NCBI RefSeq assembly: GCF_000739615.1
Contig: NZ_BATP01000020.1
Coordinates: 62,001 to 126,000, forward strand
DNA length: 64,000 nucleotides
Origin: Haloferula sp. BvORR071
GTDB taxonomy: Bacteria > Verrucomicrobiota > Verrucomicrobiia > Verrucomicrobiales > Akkermansiaceae
Reading direction: 5' to 3'
Shown: piece by piece, positions 59,013-64,000 of the stretch
How the letters are laid out: the number at the start of each line of letters is the position of its first letter
How positions within the stretch are numbered: the stretch's first letter is position 1
Notes under the pieces: generated by a model
The model's input: only the letters and a program-made list of their open reading frames with translations
Database searches by the model: none
What the model was told of the DNA's origin: nothing
Program-made: the position numbers and the translations under genes

Positions 59013-61561
59013 GGTGAAGGGGCAGCGGGAAAGGTGCTGAGAAGTTCCAAGGCGGCCTGGAAGCGGGGATTCTCTTCCAGTGCTTGCAAGACCTGGCGAC
59101 GCGATGCCCTGGGGTCGGACTTCCGCAACAAGGTCGCGAGCTCGTAGTGGATGCGGCCGGCATCGCGGGGCTCCAGAGCAAGCAGCGACTCCAGCGCTTC
59201 GCGATTGCCGCGCGCATCGCCGGATTCCATGGCGGCGGCGGCCAGGGTGCGGTAGGCATTTTCCTGGAAAGGATTGGTCTGAAGCATTTGGTCGCCTTGG
59301 GCCGCTCGTTCCGCGGCGGAAAGCTTCCCACCGAGCTCCAACAAGCGCGCCGCGGCATCGGAGGCATTGGAATCAATCGCCAGCAGCTTCAGCAGTGCGG
59401 TGCGTTCCCCCGTTTCATCGCCCAGACCGCGGCAGGCGAGTGCGAGCGACATGTAGGGATTGAAGGCCTCGCGGTTGTTCGGCTCGGCAGCGATGAGCTT
59501 TTCCAGCAGCAGCTTCGACTCCTGCCATTTGCGCTCTTCGGTCAGGGCGGAAACCCGCATCATGGTGGCGGCGTAGCGCTTGGGATTTGCCGCGACCCAC
59601 GCGGCAGGATTCTCGCGGTAGGCGACGTATTCCTCGTCACCGAGCGGCGACCAGTCGAGGTCAGGGCCGTAGGCTTTGGCGATCTTCCGTGCGTAGTCGA
59701 GGAAGTCCTTCTCCATCTCCTCGCCTGGCTTTGTGTGCTTCGCGATTGCATCAGCGACCGGCGTGCCGGCAGCAAGATCGGCGAGGATGCCACGCATTGC
59801 CTTGATTCCAAAATTGCGGACGATGTACTCGGCGACCAAAGAGGAGTGGTAGTAGCCGAACATGATGTCCTCGCCGGCGAAGGACTCATCGAGCTGGCTG
59901 ACTGGAGGGACCTCGCCATCAAGGAAGCGCTGGCGGAACTCCGCGGTCATGCCCTGGCCCCAGCCTGCGTGGACCTCACGCTCCTCAAACACACTGATGC
60001 CCTCGGAAAGCCAGCGCGGGATGCGATGGCGGCTGGCGTCGAGGGTGATCGTGTGGGCCATCTCATGCCAGAGCACCGCTTCCCAATTCGCCCGGCCCAG
60101 ACGGCCGCGCGGACTGGTCGCGGTGATCAAAGGACCGAAGCAAACGCCGAGGAAGGACTCGCCACCGGGCAGGCCGAAGGTGCGGATCGCGAAGTCCTCC
60201 TGCTTTGGCAGCATCTCCACCATCACGGGAGCGGCGAGCTTGATGCCGTATTTGTCGGCAAGTGTCGTCTTTGCCCGCGCCGAGAGCTCCAGCGCACGGG
60301 TACCGAAGACGGCCATGTCTTCGGGTGACATCCGCAGACGCACGCCATCCTTCTCGCGCACCGGGTAGTCCTTGAGCTTGTCGCGCAGAGTGATGAGGTT
60401 GAAGGCGGCGACGCTGTAGGGATCCTGCTCGTGCGCCATGGCGACGTTCTGCCAACCGGCTTCAAGCTGGCCGAAGCGCAGTTGATTCGATCCGAGCTCA
60501 AACAAGATCGAGGGCGATAGCGGATCGAGCTGCCGCGCTTCCTCAAGATACTTGATGCCTTCCTCGAAGCGATACTGGCCAGCCAAGGCCGTGCCGATGA
60601 TTTCGGGCACACGAGGATCTTCTTTGTCGATCTTCCTAGCCCGCTCGATCGCAGCCTCGGCGTCCTCTTCTTGATCCTGCACGAAGGCGATTGCCGCCAG
60701 ACCCGCCCACGCTTCGGGATGATCCGGATTGATGGCGAGCACCTGTTGCAGGACCTCCTTGGCTTCTTTGAAAGACTTGCGGCCCGTCAACTGGGTCGCC
60801 TTGTAGAGCAGGGCTGCGCTGTGCTTGGGATTCGCTTTCAGCGCCAGATCCAGATAGCTCGCGATTCCGGGTTCGCGATTCGCGGCGGGGAGTTCGAGCC
60901 CCGCTTGGGCAAGGCCCAGGTTGAAATCCGGATCTCCGGGAAAATGCTTCAGGCCCTCGCGGAAGTATTCCGCGGCGAGTTGCCGGTCGTGGTTCGCCAA
61001 GGCGAGTTTGCCGAGGGCACGGTAGGGCTCCCGCCCTTCCGGATCGATCTTCTTGGCTGGCTCCAGCAGCCGATCCAAGACCATCTTTGCATCCACGCGA
61101 TGCTCTAACAAAAGCTCGGCGAAGGCAACGGTGCTCCGGGACTTGCCCTTGGCTGGCCGGGGCTCCTCAAACCTGGCGGCCCGCTCCATCAGGGCCGCGG
61201 CCTGATCCCGCTCACCGCTTGCGCGCAGGGCACGCCCGGCTTCCAGCGCGAGCTCGGGATCGAATGCCGCACGGCGCCCCAGCTCATTCACGCGCTCGGC
61301 GGCCTCTTGGTATTTCCCGGTCTCCAGCAGCGTGCGGATCTCCAGTGCGACGAACTCAGGATAATTTGCGTCGGCCTCGGTTGCCTTCCTCGCTGCCGTC
61401 AGGCTGGCCTCGTAGTCGCCCTTGAGAAAGGCAGTCCGCCCTGCCTCGATGGGAATGGGAGCCGCGGCAGGAGCAGGTTCCTGCGCGCAGACCGGGCCGT
61501 GCAAGGCCGCCATCGCGATCGCGACTCGCCAGCAGCGCTGAAGGCCTCGTTCCCACGTCAT
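59009..61561 (-). CDS. TPR-repeat protein with gluzincin-type (peptidase MA-like) domain
   Basis: An 850-residue exported protein; ATG 61559-61561 opens MTWERGLQRCWRVAIAMAAL. TPR units fill the N-terminal half (AGRALRASGERDQAAALMER, LPEIIGTALAGQYRFEEGIK-like repeats) and the C-terminus. A zinc-peptidase-like HEMAH lies near residue 500 with the Glu of RWLSEGISVFEE about 25 residues on, completing a gluzincin site. It begins the operon, overlapping DUF4159 as ATGA. It may process or assemble the partners in the periplasm; proteolysis is unproven. Confidence 0.85.
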   Translation of the reverse strand: MTWERGLQRCWRVAIAMAALHGPVCAQEPAPAAAPIPIEAGRTAFLKGDYEASLTAARKATEADANYPEFVALEIRTLLETGKYQEAAERVNELGRRAAFDPELALEAGRALRASGERDQAAALMERAARFEEPRPAKGKSRSTVAFAELLLEHRVDAKMVLDRLLEPAKKIDPEGREPYRALGKLALANHDRQLAAEYFREGLKHFPGDPDFNLGLAQAGLELPAANREPGIASYLDLALKANPKHSAALLYKATQLTGRKSFKEAKEVLQQVLAINPDHPEAWAGLAAIAFVQDQEEDAEAAIERARKIDKEDPRVPEIIGTALAGQYRFEEGIKYLEEARQLDPLSPSILFELGSNQLRFGQLEAGWQNVAMAHEQDPYSVAAFNLITLRDKLKDYPVREKDGVRLRMSPEDMAVFGTRALELSARAKTTLADKYGIKLAAPVMVEMLPKQEDFAIRTFGLPGGESFLGVCFGPLITATSPRGRLGRANWEAVLWHEMAHTITLDASRHRIPRWLSEGISVFEEREVHAGWGQGMTAEFRQRFLDGEVPPVSQLDESFAGEDIMFGYYHSSLVAEYIVRNFGIKAMRGILADLAAGTPVADAIAKHTKPGEEMEKDFLDYARKIAKAYGPDLDWSPLGDEEYVAYRENPAAWVAANPKRYAATMMRVSALTEERKWQESKLLLEKLIAAEPNNREAFNPYMSLALACRGLGDETGERTALLKLLAIDSNASDAAARLLELGGKLSAAERAAQGDQMLQTNPFQENAYRTLAAAAMESGDARGNREALESLLALEPRDAGRIHYELATLLRKSDPRASRRQVLQALEENPRFQAALELLSTFPAAPSP

Positions 61562-61694
61562 AGCCCAAAGGGTAGCATTTGGCATGCACTCGGCACGGAA
61601 AACCCGAGGGGATGGGGAAATTCCGGAAAGCGGGAGATCATCCGCAAGAAGAGGACGTTCCTTGGCTCATATTCCGGCAAAGCGAGGCACCACC

Positions 61695-61733
61695 AGAAAG
61701 AACGCGGCCTTGGGGGCCGGCCGCGTTCTTTCT
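61695..61733 (-). terminator. Strong hairpin terminator
   Basis: AGAAAGAACGCGGCC (61695-61709) and its exact complement (61719-61733) form a 15-bp stem with a 9-nt loop. On the minus strand the stem ends in TTCTTTCT, and it lies 15 bp past the stop of the 61748-62530 gene. It also insulates the MoxR/Bat operon downstream. Confidence 0.75.
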
Positions 61734-61747
61734 CGGGGGCTCTTCAC

Positions 61748-62530
61748 TCATTCCGCAAGCAAGCCGGCGGCAGCCTCGGGAATATCGAAGCTGGTGGAAC
61801 CAACTCCGGTGAATGAGACCTTCGTGGTGCGGTTGACGTCGCGGTCCTCGCCGTTGAAATTCATGCGCCCGGTCAAGGTGAGTTCGTAGCCGCTCAACAC
61901 CCCGTTCGTGACGGTGAAGGTGACTGAGCCGCCGGCACCGCTGACTTCCGGCGGATTACCGCCTCCGCCTTGGCCACCACCGCCGCCCCGACGGCCGAAG
62001 CCGCGGAAGGACATGAGTTCTTTGGCGGTCGCTTCATCAAGCGTGCCCTTGTAGCTGCCATTCTCCAGCTTCAGGTCTTTGGCCTTGGTTGCCAGCTCCT
62101 TGGCATCGGTAGTCGGCTCGCGGAGGTTCTGCACCATTCGCGCGACCCAACGGCCAGCGCCCTGTTCTTCGGCATCGGGATTCGGCACGACCCAGGCACC
62201 ATCGCGCTGCATCGCGGCCTTGCCCTTGCGGGAGAGCACTTGGAATTCCTGATCGCGCCCCGGCATGGTGACGAGGATGTAACCGCCCGCGCCCTTTTTG
62301 CCGGAAGTCGTGCGATCGCCGAAATTGCCGCCGAAGGAAGATGTCTGGCTCCACGCATAGCTGGTGGCTGCGGACAGCTTCTCAGCCGCCGCGGACAGCT
62401 CGGTTGCGACATTCGCGGCGGGAGCTTGGCCGGGGGCCGCAGGTGGCGTCGCTGGCGGAGTTTCCTGGGCCGTGGCGCTGGCAAGGAGGACGAAAGAGAG
62501 AGGCAAGAATTGGAGGAGTTTCGGTTTCAT
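61748..62530 (-). CDS. Secreted hypothetical protein with a Gly-rich linker
   Basis: A 260-residue protein starting at ATG 62528-62530 with a signal peptide (MKPKLLQFLPLSFVLLASAT). The first 90 residues are Ala/Pro-rich then helical (AAAEKLSAATSYAWSQTSSF), followed by an all-beta domain (YILVTMPGRDQEFQVLSRKG), a Gly/Arg linker (GRRGGGGGQGGGG) and a beta domain ending DIPEAAAGLLAE. It resembles outer-membrane lipoprotein carrier-like (LolA/LppX-like) or DUF-type exported proteins but cannot be placed. The upstream 41 codons are discarded. It is monocistronic, with its own terminator. Confidence 0.68.
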   Translation of the reverse strand: MKPKLLQFLPLSFVLLASATAQETPPATPPAAPGQAPAANVATELSAAAEKLSAATSYAWSQTSSFGGNFGDRTTSGKKGAGGYILVTMPGRDQEFQVLSRKGKAAMQRDGAWVVPNPDAEEQGAGRWVARMVQNLREPTTDAKELATKAKDLKLENGSYKGTLDEATAKELMSFRGFGRRGGGGGQGGGGNPPEVSGAGGSVTFTVTNGVLSGYELTLTGRMNFNGEDRDVNRTTKVSFTGVGSTSFDIPEAAAGLLAE

Positions 62531-62729
62531 GACAGATTTGAAGGTCCAGCAGGATGAAACCCTCCCTCCTGAAAAGAAGTTGCAGGATGTTTTGTCATTA
62601 GCGGCGACCGTGAAAAGCGCTGCTCCAAGACCCGCCGCAACCACCAGCTTCACAAAAAGTTCAAATCTTATGACTTTCTAGTCATCTCGATAGATGCTGC
62701 GATTCGCCTCCGAAACTGCAGTTCTCGAT

Positions 62730-63224
62730 ATGATCGATTGGCACTGGATTCTTCCTCTCCTCCTCGGGATCTATCTGATCCACGGTGGGATCAAGCGCTG
62801 GGCGCATGGGGTCGCGGAACTGGTGGACCCGATCGTGGTCGGGGTGCCCACTGGCTTCGTGGGATACCTCGCGCTACGCCTGATCATCGGCTACAAGGAA
62901 GTGACGGGCGTCGCGGCGCGGGTGATCGCGGGCTTCTACTTGCTGCTGGGAGTGGGCTGCCTGGGCTTTGCGGTTTTCGCGTTCTCCCTCTTCAGCTTGA
63001 CGCCAAAGACGGCCCCGGCATCAGCCCCGAAGGTCGCAGCGAATCAGAATCCGGATCCGGCGAATCCGCCGATCGTCCCCGCTCGGGAGCTTCTCCCGCC
63101 GCCCTCCATGCCCCAGAGGACCGATCCGCAGGCACAGCCTGCTGCGGATGCGAATGCCGGCAGCATCGAACGCATGTCGAAAGATTGGCTGCCCCCGGGG
63201 ATCGAGCGAAGGCAGCACAAGTAG
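62730..63224 (+). CDS. Hypothetical membrane protein
   Basis: A 164-residue protein from ATG 62730 (MIDWHWILPLLLGIYLIHGG); the alternative ATG at 62694 adds a polar run. Three membrane spans are likely (4-20, 44-65 and 73-95), then a Pro/Ala-rich cytoplasmic or periplasmic tail (PDPANPPIVPARELLPPPS). The gene is divergent from the secreted protein gene, sharing a 199-bp gap with A-rich promoter-like sequence near 62650. No family is recognised. Confidence 0.6.
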   Translation: MIDWHWILPLLLGIYLIHGGIKRWAHGVAELVDPIVVGVPTGFVGYLALRLIIGYKEVTGVAARVIAGFYLLLGVGCLGFAVFAFSLFSLTPKTAPASAPKVAANQNPDPANPPIVPARELLPPPSMPQRTDPQAQPAADANAGSIERMSKDWLPPGIERRQHK

Positions 63225-63272
63225 GCGCGGGGGAGCGATCGGAGGGATGAGGTCGCAAAGCAGTCCGAAAGC

Positions 63273-63301
63273 CGCCTGAAAGAATGGTTTCCTGTCAGGC
63301 G
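63273..63301 (+). terminator. Weak hairpin after the membrane-protein gene
   Basis: CGCCTGA (63273-63279) pairs with TCAGGCG (63295-63301) over a 15-nt loop; only TT follows, so it is a weak terminator at best. Confidence 0.35.
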
Positions 63302-63322
63302 TTCCCGATAGGCTCCCTGCTG

Positions 63323-64000
63323 ATGAACCCCAGATTCCTTGCCGCTCTTTTTCTAGTCGCTCCGCTGCATGCGCAAGAGGCGCTGCCGGTGGAGTTGCGT
63401 TGCGAGTATCACCGCAATCCCTTGGCAGTGGGGACCGCGAAGCCACGGCTTTCGTGGAAGCTCAAGGCAGCGAATGAAGGGGCGCGCGATGTCACGCAGA
63501 GCGCCTATCAGATCCAAGCCATTGCGGATGGCCAAGGCGGCGCGGAATTGTGGAACAGCGGCAAGGTTGATTCTGCGGCCACTTCGCAGATCGAGTGGGC
63601 CGGGCAGGCGCTGGCTTCCCGGCAGCGGGTTCACTGGCGGGTGCGGGTCTGGGATGGGAAGGGCACGGTATCGGCTTGGAGTGAGCCGGGGGATTTTGGC
63701 ATTGGCCTGTTAGATCCTGTGGATTGGAGCGCGCTGTGGATCAGTGCGAAGGATGATGCGGCCTTCACGACGACGGAGAACGTGCAGAACTTCGTGGGCG
63801 ATCCCGAGCGCGGGAGCTTGATCCTCACACCCGCGAAGTATCTGCGGAAGGAATTCGAAGCGCCCATGGTCACGCGGGCGACTCTGCATGCGACGGCTCT
63901 GGGCGTTTACACCATCGAGCTGAATGGCAAGCGGGTCTCCGATGAGCGGCTGGCTCCCGGCTGGTCCGCCTATCAGCGGCGCTTGAATTACCAGACCTAC
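63323..64000 (+). CDS. GH78 family alpha-L-rhamnosidase, N-terminal part (truncated by window)
   Basis: An open frame of 226 codons to the window end, without a stop. It begins with a signal peptide (MNPRFLAALFLVAPLHAQEA) and continues with the N-terminal beta domain of bacterial GH78 rhamnosidases: VELRCEYHRNPLAVGTAKPR, LSWKLKAANEG, a Fn3-like module with SAYQIQAIADGQGG and VHWRVRVWDGKGTVSAWSEP, and the start of the carbohydrate-binding region (YLRKEFEAPMVTRATLHATA, GVYTIELNGKRVSDERLAPG). The catalytic (alpha/alpha)6 barrel is outside the window. It should hydrolyse terminal alpha-L-rhamnose from plant or bacterial glycans in the periplasm. Confidence 0.88.
   Translation, partial: MNPRFLAALFLVAPLHAQEALPVELRCEYHRNPLAVGTAKPRLSWKLKAANEGARDVTQSAYQIQAIADGQGGAELWNSGKVDSAATSQIEWAGQALASRQRVHWRVRVWDGKGTVSAWSEPGDFGIGLLDPVDWSALWISAKDDAAFTTTENVQNFVGDPERGSLILTPAKYLRKEFEAPMVTRATLHATALGVYTIELNGKRVSDERLAPGWSAYQRRLNYQTY

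Overview
The window reads as a high-GC chromosome segment from a free-living member of the Verrucomicrobiota, most likely Verrucomicrobiales (Luteolibacter/Haloferula-like). The family evidence is a PSCyt1-DUF1549-DUF1553 gene followed by a Tat-exported DUF1501 gene, several giant secreted lamin-tail/CotH/FG-GAP/lectin-like proteins, a MoxR-DUF58-BatA-DUF4175-DUF4159 operon, and GH127 and GH78 glycosidases. The genus is inference; no rRNA gene is present to test it. Genes are often chained by ATGA stop/start overlaps, and Shine-Dalgarno sequences are mostly weak.

Layout. 1-3743 (minus): a tightly packed five-gene operon (haem-oxygenase-like diiron enzyme, unknown exported protein, fatty-acid desaturase, BtaA-like DUF3419 enzyme, GNAT-like protein cut by the window edge), possibly a lipid or small-molecule pathway. 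4096-9360: GH127 glycosidase, two tandem S1-type secreted proteases with a shared upstream element, and two tiny hydrophobic ORFs. 9382-13453 (minus): 2-oxoacid dehydrogenase E1 alpha, E1 beta and E2 followed by a small ORF and a secreted protein. 13670-25686: a 1507-residue CotH/lamin-tail protein, an alkyltransferase-like DNA repair protein, a nucleotidyltransferase with a strong terminator, an M50 protease, a TauE/SafE permease, an FG-GAP protein and a TatD nuclease. 25818-34082: the DUF1549/1553 and DUF1501 pair, a GntR regulator and a secreted discoidin/lectin-like protein; the last two share an upstream TGT-N4-ACA element. 34194-39254 (minus): a charged lipoprotein and a ferric-iron-type ABC importer.

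A tRNA-Leu with an apparent AAG anticodon (39413-39497) borders a gene-poor accessory stretch (about 39500-45400). This holds two frameshifted gene remnants, a two-gene module (unknown protein plus XRE-M78 peptidase) between imperfect direct repeats, palindromic repeats and a 92-bp direct repeat. From 47235 to 61561 (minus) lies a nine-gene MoxR/Bat-type operon coupling a TPR metallopeptidase-like protein, DUF4159, MoxR, DUF58, two vWA membrane proteins, a giant DUF4175-like protein and a caspase-fold protein lacking the expected cysteine. The window ends in the 5' part of a GH78 rhamnosidase.

The strongest leads for something undescribed are the operon at 1-3743, the XRE-M78 two-gene module, the GntR element pair, the tRNA-Leu(AAG) and the window-wide excess of CTAACAG/CTGTTAG.
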